Below, piece after piece: positions 41,066-50,275 of a stretch of 64,000 nucleotides of DNA. This DNA is from DAIMZI01 sp036734025 (GTDB lineage: Bacteria; Pseudomonadota; Alphaproteobacteria; Rhizobiales; Rhodomicrobiaceae): assembly GCA_036734025.1 (NCBI GenBank), contig DAIMZI010000001.1, forward strand, positions 62,001-126,000, read 5' to 3'. Position 1 is the stretch's first letter. Every line of letters starts with the position of its first letter. The notes below the pieces were generated by a model. The model worked only from the letters and a program-made list of their open reading frames with translations, was not told the origin of the DNA and ran no database searches. Position numbers and translations under genes: made by a program.

Positions 41066-44000
41066 ATGAAAAACGGACCCGGCTTCGTACATTTGCGCGT
41101 GCATTCGGCCTATTCTCTGCTGGAGGGCGCGCTGCCGATAAAGCGGCTTTGCGAACTGGCCAAGTCCGACACCCAGCCCGCCCTGGGCCTTTGCGACCGC
41201 AACAACCTGTTCGGCGCGCTCGAATTTTCCCTGACGATGTGCGAAGCCGGCATTCAGCCGATCATCGGCTGCACGCTCGGCCTTAGCCTTGATGCAAGTG
41301 CGGCAATGCCGGCACGCGCCGGCACGGGGCCGAGCGGTACGATTGCGCTTCTGGCCAAGGACGAGACCGGATACCGGAATTTGATGGCGCTCAGCAGCCG
41401 GGCTTTCCTGGACCATGCCGATGATCCGTCGCCGTTCATCAGCCAGTGTGATCTGGCCGAGCATTCAGATGGGCTGATAGCGCTGAGCGGCGGGCCCGAA
41501 AGTCCGCTCGACCGTGCGCTGCTGCATGGCGATCGCGCGCGCGCCAAGGCGATGCTGGCCGACTGGCACGCGATGTTCGGCGACCGGCTCTATGTCGAGC
41601 TTCAGCGCCACGCTACGCGCGATGAAAGCCGCGTCGAGCCGCAACTGCTTGAGCTGGCCTATGAGATGGGCCTGCCGGTTGTGGCCACCAACCAGAGCTT
41701 TTTTTCATCAGCCGATGATCACGAGGCCCATGACGCGCTGATCTGCATCGCAGAAGGCCGCTATCTGGTCGAGGAGGACCGCCGCCGGCTCACCCCCGAA
41801 CATCGCTTCAAGAGCCGCGCGGAAATGGCCGCATTGTTCGCCGATCTGCCCGAGGCGTTGGAAAACTCCGTCGAGATCGCCCGCCGCTGTGCTTTTGCCG
41901 TGCCGGTTCGTGATCCGATCCTGCCGCAGTTCGCCACTGGTGCGTACAAGAACGCAAAGACGCGCCAGCGCGCGGAGGACGAGGAATTGCGCGCTCAGGC
42001 GAGCGCCGGTCTGACGCAGCGGCTGCACCGGCTCAAGCCCGCGCCGGGCCACAGTGAGGCTGATTATCAGGCGCGCCTTGCCCATGAGCTTGATGTCATA
42101 ACGGGCATGAAGTTCTCCGGCTATTTCCTGATCGTTGCCGATTTCATTCAGTGGGCGAAGGACCGCGGCATACCGGTGGGCCCCGGGCGCGGTTCGGGGG
42201 CCGGCTCGGTCGTTGCCTGGGCGCTGCGCATCACCGATCTCGACCCGCTGCGCCATGGCCTGCTGTTCGAGCGTTTCCTCAATCCCGAGCGCGTGTCGAT
42301 GCCCGATTTCGACATCGACTTCTGCCAGGACCGGCGCGACGAGGTGATCGGCTATGTCCAGCGCAAATATGGTCATGACCGTGTGGCGCAGATCATCACC
42401 TTCGGCAAGCTTCAGCCGCGCGCCGTAATGCGTGATGTCGGCCGGGTGTTGCAGATGCCCTATGCCCAGGTGGACCGGCTGTGCAAGCTGGTGCCCAACA
42501 ACCCGGCGAACCCGGTGACACTGGCGCAGGCGATCGCGGGCGAGCCGCGGCTTCAGGAGGCGCGCGACAGTGAAGAGATCGTCGCGCGGATGCTCGATAT
42601 GTGCGCGCGGCTCGAGGGGCTGTATCGCCATGCCTCGACCCATGCCGCCGGCGTCGTCATCGCCGACCGGCCGCTGGGCGAGCTGGTGCCGCTCTACCGC
42701 GATCCGCGCTCCAGCCTGCCGGTGACCCAGTTCAACATGAAATGGGTGGAGCCTGCGGGGCTGGTCAAGTTCGACTTTCTCGGCCTGAAGACGCTGACCG
42801 TGATCGAGACCGCGCGCCGGCTTCTGCAGCGTGAGGGCGTCTTACTCGATTTCGATCAGCTCACTCTGGATGATCCCGCGACTTTCGAGCTCTTGTCGCG
42901 CGGCGATACCGTGGGCGTGTTCCAGCTTGAAAGCACGGGCATGCGCGAGGCGCTGCGCAAGCTCAAGCCCGACCGGTTCGAGGACATCATCGCCATGGTC
43001 TCGCTCTACCGGCCCGGCCCGATGGACAATATCGACCCGTTCATCAACCGCAAATATGGCCGCGAGGAGCCGGACTACCTGCACCCGCTGATCGAGCCGA
43101 TCCTGAAGGAGACCTACGGCGTCATCATCTATCAGGAGCAGGTGATGCAGATCGCCCAGGAGCTTTCGGGCTACAGTTTGGGCGAGGCCGATCTGCTGCG
43201 CCGGGCGATGGGCAAGAAGATCAAGGCGGAGATGGACAAGCAGAAGGAGCGCTTCGTCTCCGGCGCTGTCGCGCGCGGCGTGGAGCAAGCTCGCGCGGAT
43301 TATATCTTCGAACTGGTTGCAAAATTTGCCGGTTATGGCTTCAACAAGTCGCATGCTGCGGCCTATGCCCTGCTGGCCTATCAGACGGCCTATCTGAAGG
43401 CGAACCATGCCGTTGCGTTTCTCGCCGCCTCGATGAGCCTGGATTCCGGCAACACCGACAAGCTGAACATCTTTGCCCAGGAAGCGCGCCGCTGCGGGGT
43501 GCGGCTTGACCCGCCATGCGTGAACGCGGCCGGCGCGGAGTTTCTGCCCGACGGTGATGGCATACGTTATTCGCTGGCGGCGCTGAAGAATATCGGGCGC
43601 GCTGCGGTGGAGCATATCTGTGATGAGCGCGACGCGCGCGGTCCGTTCACCAGCCTCGGCGATTTTGCCGCCCGCATCAATCCGCGCATTCTCAACAAGC
43701 GCGGACTGGAGGCGCTGGCGGCTGCCGGCGCTTTCGATGCGCTTGAGCCTGACCGAGCGACTGTCCTTGCCAATGTCGATCTGATCCTCGCCTCCGCCGG
43801 TCGGCTGGCCGGTGACCGCGCGGCCGGCCAGAGCGATCTGTTCGGCGCCGGCGCTGAAGGTCCGGTGGAGCTTTCACTGCGCAAGGCTGCGCCCTGGGGG
43901 CTTATGGAGCGCCTTGCAAAGGAGTTGGAGGCTGTCGGTTTCTTCCTGTCCGGCCATCCGCTCGATGATTACCGCGAAGTGCTCGACGCCCTCGACATTG

Positions 44001-44524
44001 CCAACTGGGCCAGCTTTGAAGCGCGCATGCGCAGCCAGGGCGGTGGCGGCGGGCGCATCGCCGCAACTGTGCTCTACAAGCAGGAGCGCAAGTCGAAATC
44101 GGGAAACCGCTTCGCCTTTGCCGCTTTTTCCGACCCTACCGGCCAGTTCGAGGCGGTCGTGTTTTCCGATACGCTGAGCCAGTCCGGCGAGATGCTCGAG
44201 CCGGGCACGGCGGTCGTGCTGGGCGTTGAATGCGACGTGGAGGGGGATAATCTCAAGGTCCGGGTGCTGAGTGTCAATGCGCTTGAAACGGTGCTCGGGC
44301 GGGCGCGCTCGGGCGGGCTCATAAGCGCGGATGGCGGCGTTGCGGTCGAGGAACTGGCGAGCCGGCTGGCGCGCGGCGGCTCCAGCCGTCTGAGGCTCCT
44401 GCTGCGTCTGGATGATCTCGGGCGCGAGGTACGTTTTGATCTGGGGCAGGGCTTCAACCTGTCGCCGCGCCAGGTGAGCGATCTGAAGGTTCTGGCCGGC
44501 GTGAGCGATGTGCGCGTGGAGTGA
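41066..44524 (+). CDS. dnaE: DNA polymerase III subunit alpha
   Basis: DnaE is the replicative polymerase subunit. The 1152-residue product begins with a PHP domain (FVHLRVHSAYSLLEGALPIK). The polymerase core has GPGRGSGAGSVVAWALRITD and the catalytic acids in PDFDIDFCQDRRDEVI, then the YRPGPMDNIDPFI and GVIIYQEQVMQIAQ motifs, the finger segment FAGYGFNKSHAAAYALLAYQ, an OB-fold and a C-terminal tau-binding region. I prefer the ATG at 41066 over the in-frame TTG at 41054. No clear ribosome binding site is visible. It stands 141 bases after the dioxygenase gene. Confidence 0.97.
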   Translation: MKNGPGFVHLRVHSAYSLLEGALPIKRLCELAKSDTQPALGLCDRNNLFGALEFSLTMCEAGIQPIIGCTLGLSLDASAAMPARAGTGPSGTIALLAKDETGYRNLMALSSRAFLDHADDPSPFISQCDLAEHSDGLIALSGGPESPLDRALLHGDRARAKAMLADWHAMFGDRLYVELQRHATRDESRVEPQLLELAYEMGLPVVATNQSFFSSADDHEAHDALICIAEGRYLVEEDRRRLTPEHRFKSRAEMAALFADLPEALENSVEIARRCAFAVPVRDPILPQFATGAYKNAKTRQRAEDEELRAQASAGLTQRLHRLKPAPGHSEADYQARLAHELDVITGMKFSGYFLIVADFIQWAKDRGIPVGPGRGSGAGSVVAWALRITDLDPLRHGLLFERFLNPERVSMPDFDIDFCQDRRDEVIGYVQRKYGHDRVAQIITFGKLQPRAVMRDVGRVLQMPYAQVDRLCKLVPNNPANPVTLAQAIAGEPRLQEARDSEEIVARMLDMCARLEGLYRHASTHAAGVVIADRPLGELVPLYRDPRSSLPVTQFNMKWVEPAGLVKFDFLGLKTLTVIETARRLLQREGVLLDFDQLTLDDPATFELLSRGDTVGVFQLESTGMREALRKLKPDRFEDIIAMVSLYRPGPMDNIDPFINRKYGREEPDYLHPLIEPILKETYGVIIYQEQVMQIAQELSGYSLGEADLLRRAMGKKIKAEMDKQKERFVSGAVARGVEQARADYIFELVAKFAGYGFNKSHAAAYALLAYQTAYLKANHAVAFLAASMSLDSGNTDKLNIFAQEARRCGVRLDPPCVNAAGAEFLPDGDGIRYSLAALKNIGRAAVEHICDERDARGPFTSLGDFAARINPRILNKRGLEALAAAGAFDALEPDRATVLANVDLILASAGRLAGDRAAGQSDLFGAGAEGPVELSLRKAAPWGLMERLAKELEAVGFFLSGHPLDDYREVLDALDIANWASFEARMRSQGGGGGRIAATVLYKQERKSKSGNRFAFAAFSDPTGQFEAVVFSDTLSQSGEMLEPGTAVVLGVECDVEGDNLKVRVLSVNALETVLGRARSGGLISADGGVAVEELASRLARGGSSRLRLLLRLDDLGREVRFDLGQGFNLSPRQVSDLKVLAGVSDVRVE

Positions 44525-44833
44525 GGTGCCAGATCATCCCTGAGATGATTTGTCGGCAAGCCTTTCATGCCCGCCGGGCTGGAAACGGCCAGAATTCCTC
44601 TCAGACCCGGACATGAAATGCCTTGAACGGGCCTCAACCAGAGTGCCCGATGCCCCTTGCCAAGGGGAGCGGCGCGCCCTATAACCGCAATTATTCCACA
44701 CGTGTCAGTGCGCCCGCGCCGTGGCCTGAAAGCCTCGGTTTCAAGCGCTCCGGTGGCGCGCTGCGGCTTTTCAAGCCGACGCGCTTCAACCTGACACGGA
44801 GGTTCAACCGGAAAAGTCAAGGAGAGCAGGCCC
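44525..44833 (+). other. Gene-free region between dnaE and rpsB
   Basis: This holds a short hairpin just after dnaE (AGATCATC/GATGATTT, 44531-44551) without a strong U-tract, possibly a weak terminator, and the rpsB promoter candidate listed separately. The stretch from about 44690 to 44833 is the probable rpsB leader. No supported open frame is present. Confidence 0.5.
44657..44685 (+). promoter_or_regulatory. Putative sigma-70-type promoter of rpsB-tsf
   Basis: TTGCCA (44657-44662) and TATAAC (44680-44685) are exactly 17 bases apart, matching TTGACA/TATAAT in five and five positions of six. The -10 lies about 150 bases before the rpsB start, giving a long leader, as is common for ribosomal protein genes under translational feedback. 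Confidence 0.6.
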
Positions 44834-45967
44834 ATGGCACTGCCACAGTTTACCATGCGCGAGCTGCTTGAAGCTGGCGTCCACTTCGGCCATCAGACCC
44901 ACCGCTGGAACCCGAAAATGGCAAGCGCCATCTTCGGCACACGCAACGGGATCCACATCATCGACCTGTCACAGTCGGTGCCGCTGTTGCATCAGGCGCT
45001 GGTCAAGGTCAGCGACACGGTAGCGCGCGGTGGCCGCGTGCTGTTCGTCGGCACCAAACGCCAGGCCAGCGACATCGTCGCCGAGGCGGCGCGGCGCTGC
45101 GCCCAGTATTATATCAATTATCGCTGGCTCGGCGGCACGCTGACCAACTGGCAGACGATCACCAATTCGATAAAGCGGCTGCGCCAGCTTGAAGAACTGC
45201 TGTCGCGCGAGGTGCACGGCTTCACGAAAAAGGAATTGCTCGAACTGACTCGCGAGCGCGACAAGCTCGAGCAGGCGATTGGCGGCATCAAGGATATGGG
45301 CGGCATACCCGATCTGCTGTTCGTCATCGACACCAACAAGGAATCCATCGCCATCGCGGAAGCGAAAAAGCTTAATATTCCTGTCATCGCGGTGCTCGAT
45401 AGTAATTCCAACCCCGACGGGATCGCCTTTCCGATCCCTGGAAATGATGATGCCGGCAGGGCGATCGCGCTCTATTGCGATCTGATTTCGCGTGCCGCCC
45501 TTGATGGTATCGAGCGCGCCACCAGCCTGTCCGGGGTCGATATCGGCGAGTCGGTTGAACCGATCGTGGAAGACCTGGGCGATGATGAAGGCGCAGAGGA
45601 GCCAGCAGTGCAGGCCGAATCCGCACCTGCCCAAGCGCCCGCCGCGCCGGCGAAGCCTGACGCAAAGGACAAGCCGGGCGAAGGCGGCGTCAGTAATAGC
45701 GAAAAGGCGCAGGCGCCGGGTGGCGGTTTCAAGGCGCTTTCAGAACCCGAAGGCGAGGCGGATGATCTGCAAAAGCTGCCCGGCATCGGCAAGGTGCTGG
45801 AGAAAAAGCTCAACGAGCGCGGCATTTTCCACTACTGGCAGATCGCCGCGCTTGGCGCAGACGATATTGCGGAGCTGGATGAGGCACTGAAGCTGAAAGG
45901 CCGGATCGAACGCGACGGCTGGGTCGAGCACGCATTGGAGATCGGCAAAAGCGAAAAAGCGGCCTGA
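44834..45967 (+). CDS. rpsB: 30S ribosomal protein S2 with C-terminal helix-hairpin-helix extension
   Basis: S2 binds late to the small subunit and helps recruit S1. The first 245 residues are ordinary S2 (MRELLEAGVHFGHQTHRWNP, NYRWLGGTLTNWQTI, DLLFVIDTNKESIAIAEA). Residues 246-308 form an Ala/Pro/Asp/Glu-rich linker. Residues 309-370 form a helix-hairpin-helix-like domain (DLQKLPGIGKVLEKKLNERG, then LKGRIERDGWVEHA) of the kind known from the C-terminus of some alphaproteobacterial ribosomal proteins such as L21. At 377 residues it is well above the usual 240-260. It precedes tsf in the standard order. Confidence 0.96.
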   Translation: MALPQFTMRELLEAGVHFGHQTHRWNPKMASAIFGTRNGIHIIDLSQSVPLLHQALVKVSDTVARGGRVLFVGTKRQASDIVAEAARRCAQYYINYRWLGGTLTNWQTITNSIKRLRQLEELLSREVHGFTKKELLELTRERDKLEQAIGGIKDMGGIPDLLFVIDTNKESIAIAEAKKLNIPVIAVLDSNSNPDGIAFPIPGNDDAGRAIALYCDLISRAALDGIERATSLSGVDIGESVEPIVEDLGDDEGAEEPAVQAESAPAQAPAAPAKPDAKDKPGEGGVSNSEKAQAPGGGFKALSEPEGEADDLQKLPGIGKVLEKKLNERGIFHYWQIAALGADDIAELDEALKLKGRIERDGWVEHALEIGKSEKAA

Positions 45968-46022
45968 CAGCGGGCACTTCTTGAGATACCAAGGCGGCGC
46001 ACGGCAGCGAAAAGAGGCGGAT

Positions 46023-46952
46023 ATGGCGGCAATCACGGCACAAATGGTGAAGGACCTGCGCGAGAAGACCGGTGCGGGCATGATGGACTGCAAGACGGCG
46101 CTCAGCGAGACCGGCGGCGACATGGACGCGGCGGTTGACTGGCTGCGCGCCAAGGGACTCGCCAAGGCCGCAAAGAAGGCCGGCCGTGTAGCCGCGGATG
46201 GTCTCATCGGGGCTGCGACCAAGGGCACCAAGGGGGCGCTGGTCGAGGTCAACTCCGAGACCGACTTCGTGGCGCGTAACGACAAGTTCCAGTCGATGGT
46301 CGGCACGATCGCCAAGCTGGCGCTGAAATCGGGCGATGACCTGGAAAAACTGTCCGCTGAAATCTACCCGCGTACGAAGGTGTCGGTATCGGAGCATCTG
46401 TCCAACATGATCGCGACCATCGGCGAGAACATGGAGTTGCGCCGCGTGGTCATGCTCAAGGTGTCCAAGGGCGTCGTGGTCAGCTACACGCATAATGCCG
46501 TGGCGCCCGATCTCGGCAAGATCGGCGTGCTTGTGGCGCTGGAATCGGCAGGCGACAAGGAAAAGCTGGCCGAGCTCGGCAAGCAGATCGCAATGCATGT
46601 GGCGGCCACCAGCCCGCTGGCGGTACGCCCCGAAGAACTCGACAAGTCGGTCGTCGAGCGCGAGCGGGCGGTCCTCAGCGAACAGGCGCGCGACTCCGGC
46701 AAGCCCGAAAACATCATCGCCAAGATGGTCGAAGGCCGGATCAACAAGTTCTACCAGGATGTCGTGCTGCTGAAGCAGGCTTTCGTGATGGACCCCGACA
46801 AGACGGTGGAAGCGGTGGTCGAGGAGGCTGCCAAGGAAGCCGGCGCGCCGATCAAGGTCAAGGCTTTCGTGCGTTTCGCTCTCGGTGAGGGCATCGAGAA
46901 GAAGGAAGAAGACTTCGCCGCCGAGGTCGCTGCGGTGGCGTCCGGACGCTAG
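46023..46952 (+). CDS. tsf: Elongation factor Ts
   Basis: EF-Ts recycles EF-Tu by promoting GDP release. The 309-residue product starts with the UBA-like domain MAAITAQMVKDLREKTGAGM and MDCKTALSETGGDMDAAVDW. The conserved VEVNSETDFVARND follows, with the catalytic TDF and a coiled C-terminal dimerisation domain. The ATG at 46023 gives the family N-terminus; the earlier in-frame ATG at 45981 lies in the rpsB-tsf spacer. An intrinsic terminator follows about 110 bases on. Confidence 0.97.
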   Translation: MAAITAQMVKDLREKTGAGMMDCKTALSETGGDMDAAVDWLRAKGLAKAAKKAGRVAADGLIGAATKGTKGALVEVNSETDFVARNDKFQSMVGTIAKLALKSGDDLEKLSAEIYPRTKVSVSEHLSNMIATIGENMELRRVVMLKVSKGVVVSYTHNAVAPDLGKIGVLVALESAGDKEKLAELGKQIAMHVAATSPLAVRPEELDKSVVERERAVLSEQARDSGKPENIIAKMVEGRINKFYQDVVLLKQAFVMDPDKTVEAVVEEAAKEAGAPIKVKAFVRFALGEGIEKKEEDFAAEVAAVASGR

Positions 46953-47059
46953 TGGCCCGTACCGGAAATTTGCCACGCGTCAGGGCACCTGACCGAAGGC
47001 GGGGTGCAATCGTCAGGTTCGCTCCTCTGGACTGGGCGCAAAGCTTGCTTCAGGTTATG

Positions 47060-47099
47060 GCCGGTGGCGTCGTCTTGGTGGCGCCCCGGCTTTTTCTTT
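47060..47099 (+). terminator. Intrinsic terminator after tsf
   Basis: A nine-pair stem GCCGG-(T bulge)-GGCG with CGCC-CCGGC, loop of 12 bases, is followed by TTTTTCTTT. It ends the rpsB-tsf unit and suggests pyrH starts a new transcript or is reached by read-through. Confidence 0.72.
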
Positions 47100-47175
47100 G
47101 CCCGCTTGCCCTCGCTGTCCGCACGACGTCCGGCGCCCGCAAGCGATGTCCAGCGGCCTGAATAAGGACCACGCC

Positions 47176-47916
47176 ATGACGATGAGTGCGCATGAACCGA
47201 GATATCGCCGGGTGCTGATGAAGCTCTCGGGCGAGGCTTTGCTTGGCCGCGAGCCATACGGGATCGACACACAGGTCACGGCGCGGCTGGCGCAGGAATT
47301 GCGCAGCGTCACGCAGATGGGGGTGCAACTGGCGCTGGTGATCGGCGGTGGCAACATCTTCCGCGGGCTGGCCGGCGCCGCGGCGGGCATGGACCGCGCC
47401 CGCGCCGATGACATGGGCATGCTGGCGACTGTGATGAACGCGCTTGCGCTGGAGACCGCGCTGCATCATGTGGGCCTTGCAGCCACCACGTTTTGCGCCA
47501 TCTCGATGCCGACCATCTGCCGGCCCTATCAGCGGGCAGAGGCGCGCGCGCGTCTGGATCAGGGCGAGATCGTCATCTTCGCCGGCGGCACTGGCAGCCC
47601 GTTCTTCACCACCGACACGACCGCCGCTCTGCGCGCCGCGGAGATGCGCTGCGATGCGATTTTGAAGGGGACCAAGATCGACGGCGTCTATTCGGCCGAT
47701 CCTGCCGCTGACCCCGGTGCGGTGCGATATGATCGTGTGAGTTATGACGAGGTGCTGGCCCGAAATCTTCAGGTGATGGACGGGGCGGCGATCGCGCTTG
47801 CTCGCGACAATGAAATTCCGATACTAGTCTTCTCGATGCGCGAGCCCGGCAGCGTCGTCGATGCGCTGACAGGCGTAGCGTCCTCGACCATTGTCGGCGG
47901 GCATGAGCGGCCATAG
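47176..47916 (+). CDS. pyrH: Uridylate kinase
   Basis: PyrH phosphorylates UMP to UDP in pyrimidine synthesis. The 246-residue product has the amino-acid-kinase fold: RRVLMKLSGEALLG at the N-terminus, VIGGGNIFRG, DDMGMLATVMNALAL, GEIVIFAGGTGSPFFTTDT and KGTKIDGVYSADP. I chose the ATG at 47176, eight bases after AAGGA. The ORF could begin at 47098, but those 26 residues are not family-like. It precedes frr by 55 bases. Confidence 0.97.
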   Translation: MTMSAHEPRYRRVLMKLSGEALLGREPYGIDTQVTARLAQELRSVTQMGVQLALVIGGGNIFRGLAGAAAGMDRARADDMGMLATVMNALALETALHHVGLAATTFCAISMPTICRPYQRAEARARLDQGEIVIFAGGTGSPFFTTDTTAALRAAEMRCDAILKGTKIDGVYSADPAADPGAVRYDRVSYDEVLARNLQVMDGAAIALARDNEIPILVFSMREPGSVVDALTGVASSTIVGGHERP

Positions 47917-47971
47917 GCCGGCGCGCGCTGCGGCGGGGATTACGCCTGAGCTAGGCAGACAGGAGAGGACA

Positions 47972-48541
47972 ATGTCCGAGGACTTAAAGACATTCAACGC
48001 CAAGGACTATGACCGGCGCATGCAGGGCGCGCTCAATGTGCTGAAGCAGGAATTCGGCGGCCTGCGCACCGGGCGCGCCAGCGCCAGCCTGCTCGATCCG
48101 ATCATGGTGAGCGCTTATGGCGCGAAGATGCCGCTTACCCAGGTGGCGACGGTCAGCGTGCCCGAACCGCGCATGATCACCGTGCAGGTGTGGGACAAAT
48201 CCCAGGTGAGCGCGGTGGACAAGGCCATCCGCGAATCAGATCTCGGGCTCAATCCGGTGGTCGATGGCCAGACGCTGCGCCTGCCGATCCCCGAACTCAA
48301 CGAGGAACGCCGCCGCGAAATGACTAAAATTTGCGCCAAATATGCCGAGCAGGCGCGCGTTGCGGTGCGCAATGTCCGCCGCGACGGGATGGAACATCTC
48401 AAGAAGCTGGAGAAGGAAAGCATGATCGGCCAGGACGAGCAGCACGCGTTGGGTGAGGAGGTGCAGCGCCTGACCGATAAGTACATCAAGGAGATAGATG
48501 CGGCGCTGGCATCGAAGGAAAAAGAAATAATGCAGGTGTAA
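47972..48541 (+). CDS. frr: Ribosome recycling factor
   Basis: RRF splits post-termination ribosomes together with EF-G. The 189-residue product has the family pattern: MQGALNVLKQEFGGLRTGRA, SVPEPRMITVQVWDKS, then GLNPVVDGQTLRLPIPELNE and EERRREMTKICAKYAEQARV. The ATG at 47972 follows AGGAGAGG. The ORF could start 81 bases earlier, inside pyrH, but that would add 27 unrelated residues. The length is normal. Confidence 0.97.
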   Translation: MSEDLKTFNAKDYDRRMQGALNVLKQEFGGLRTGRASASLLDPIMVSAYGAKMPLTQVATVSVPEPRMITVQVWDKSQVSAVDKAIRESDLGLNPVVDGQTLRLPIPELNEERRREMTKICAKYAEQARVAVRNVRRDGMEHLKKLEKESMIGQDEQHALGEEVQRLTDKYIKEIDAALASKEKEIMQV

Positions 48542-48606
48542 GGTGCTGGCCTGAGCACTCCCACAGGAGCATTGGCAGGCTATTACCAAGAAGGCGGCGA
48601 CGATCT

Positions 48607-49362
48607 ATGACGCAAGTACCCACCGAAGTGCAGCCCACCTCGATGCAGATCATCCCCACGCATGTCGCGATAATAATGGACGGTAACGGCCGGTGGGCTT
48701 CAAGGCGTGGATTGCCGCGCATAGAGGGACACCGCAAGGGTGTGGAGCGGGTCAAGGAATGCGTCCGCGCCGCTTCTGAACTGGGCGTCAAGTATTTGAC
48801 ATTGTTCAGTTTTTCTTCTGAAAACTGGAGCCGCCCGCAAGACGAGATCGACGCGCTGATGGACATGATCAAGCGTTTCATCCGCCGCGAACTGGCCGAA
48901 CTGCACAACCATAATGTGCGGGTGCGGGTGATCGGCACGATGCACCGTGTCGATACAGAGATCGCCGCCATGATCGGCGAGGCGCAGACGCTGACGTGTG
49001 GAAATGACGGGCTGCAGCTTACGGTCGCGTTCAATTATGGCGCGCGCGACGAGATCGTGCGCGCCGCGCGCAAGCTGGCCGAGGATGTTGCAAAAGGCCT
49101 CGTGCTGCCGGAAAATGTGACGGCGCGCGCGCTGGAAGAACGGCTCGACACGTTCGATCTGCCCGATCCCGATCTGGTGGTGCGCACCAGCGGAGAAGTG
49201 CGCCTCAGCAATTTTCTGCTCTGGCAGTCGGCTTATTCCGAGCTTATGTTCGTTGAGGATTACTGGCCGGATTTCGGACGCACTGCGCTCATCGAGGTCA
49301 TCGACAAGTTCCAGAGCCGCGAAAGGCGCTTCGGCGGGCTCAAGGCCAGATGCAGCGCCTGA
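48607..49362 (+). CDS. uppS: Undecaprenyl diphosphate synthase
   Basis: UppS adds isopentenyl units to farnesyl diphosphate to make the C55 carrier lipid for peptidoglycan and LPS. The 251-residue product has the cis-prenyltransferase motifs: HVAIIMDGNGRWASRRGLPR with the catalytic Asp, GHRKG, LTLFSFSSENWSRP, then DLVVRTSGEVRLSNFLLWQS and a final YSELMFVEDYWPDF. The N-terminal 18 residues are not conserved. It overlaps cdsA by 13 bases, so the two are coupled. Confidence 0.97.
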   Translation: MTQVPTEVQPTSMQIIPTHVAIIMDGNGRWASRRGLPRIEGHRKGVERVKECVRAASELGVKYLTLFSFSSENWSRPQDEIDALMDMIKRFIRRELAELHNHNVRVRVIGTMHRVDTEIAAMIGEAQTLTCGNDGLQLTVAFNYGARDEIVRAARKLAEDVAKGLVLPENVTARALEERLDTFDLPDPDLVVRTSGEVRLSNFLLWQSAYSELMFVEDYWPDFGRTALIEVIDKFQSRERRFGGLKARCSA

Positions 49363-50255
49363 AAGAACGGGATGTCGTGGATCACCTTGCGCGGGCGGGA
49401 CCAAAATTCTTCGCTTCGAAATCTCAGGCTCTGGGCGAAACCGGCACGCGAGTGGTCTCCGCGCTTGTACTTGGCTCCCTCGCGCTGGGGCTCACATTTG
49501 CCGGCCCGCTCGCCTTTGCCCTCCTGGTTACGCTGTTCCTTGGCGTTCTGGCCTGGGAATGGGGCCGGCTGGTCTGCTCCAGCGGCATTGACGCAGCCGT
49601 CCTCGTGCAGACCGGCACTGCCGGCGCGGCTTCGGTTCTCGCGGCTAATGGCTGCCCGTCCTGTGGTTTGCTCGTGGTCCTTATCGGCACCGCCTCTGTC
49701 TTTGTTCTGCGACGCCTTCGCCTTGGCATAGCGCAATCCTGGTGGTCGGCGACCGGCGTCTATTATGCCGGCTTGCCGGCACTCGCCCTCGTCTGGATAA
49801 GAACCGATCCTGACCATGGGTTGAGTGCGATTCTGTTTCTGTTCATAGTTGTATGGACCACGGACAGCGCGGCTTATGTCTTCGGACGCCTGATCGGCGG
49901 CCCGGCGCTCGCCCCGCACATTTCGCCGAAGAAGACCTGGGCCGGTTTCCTTGCAGGGCTCGGCTTTTCCACTATTCTGGGCAGCGTGTTCATAGCCAGC
50001 GTCATCGGCACCGCCGAACTGTGGGTGATGATCCTGCTCAGCGCACTGCTGTCACTTCTTGCCCAACTGGGTGATCTGGGTGCATCAGCGCTCAAGCGCA
50101 GGTTCGGGCGCAAGGACTCAAGCGGGCTGATCCCGGGTCATGGCGGCGTCCTCGACAGGGTCGATGGCCTTATCATTGCCGCGCTGGCCTGTGCATGTCT
50201 TGCGCTTGTGCGTAATCCCGGCGCACCTGGCCAGGCATTGCTGATCTGGGGTTAG
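49350..50255 (+). CDS. cdsA: Phosphatidate cytidylyltransferase
   Basis: CdsA makes CDP-diacylglycerol from phosphatidate and CTP for all membrane phospholipids. The 301-residue protein has about eight hydrophobic segments. The C-terminal family signature begins with ISPKKTWAGFLAGL, continues with the KRRFGRKDSSGLIPGHGGVL region and ends with DRVDG. It overlaps uppS by 13 bases. The first 35 residues are hydrophilic before the first membrane helix. Confidence 0.94.
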   Translation: MQRLKERDVVDHLARAGPKFFASKSQALGETGTRVVSALVLGSLALGLTFAGPLAFALLVTLFLGVLAWEWGRLVCSSGIDAAVLVQTGTAGAASVLAANGCPSCGLLVVLIGTASVFVLRRLRLGIAQSWWSATGVYYAGLPALALVWIRTDPDHGLSAILFLFIVVWTTDSAAYVFGRLIGGPALAPHISPKKTWAGFLAGLGFSTILGSVFIASVIGTAELWVMILLSALLSLLAQLGDLGASALKRRFGRKDSSGLIPGHGGVLDRVDGLIIAALACACLALVRNPGAPGQALLIWG

Positions 50256-50275
50256 GGCGAGGAAGCGAGGCCGCG

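Noticed and set aside
44623..44871. Small open frame overlapping the rpsB leader and start
   Set aside because: It runs across the putative rpsB promoter and out of frame into rpsB, with no family-like sequence.
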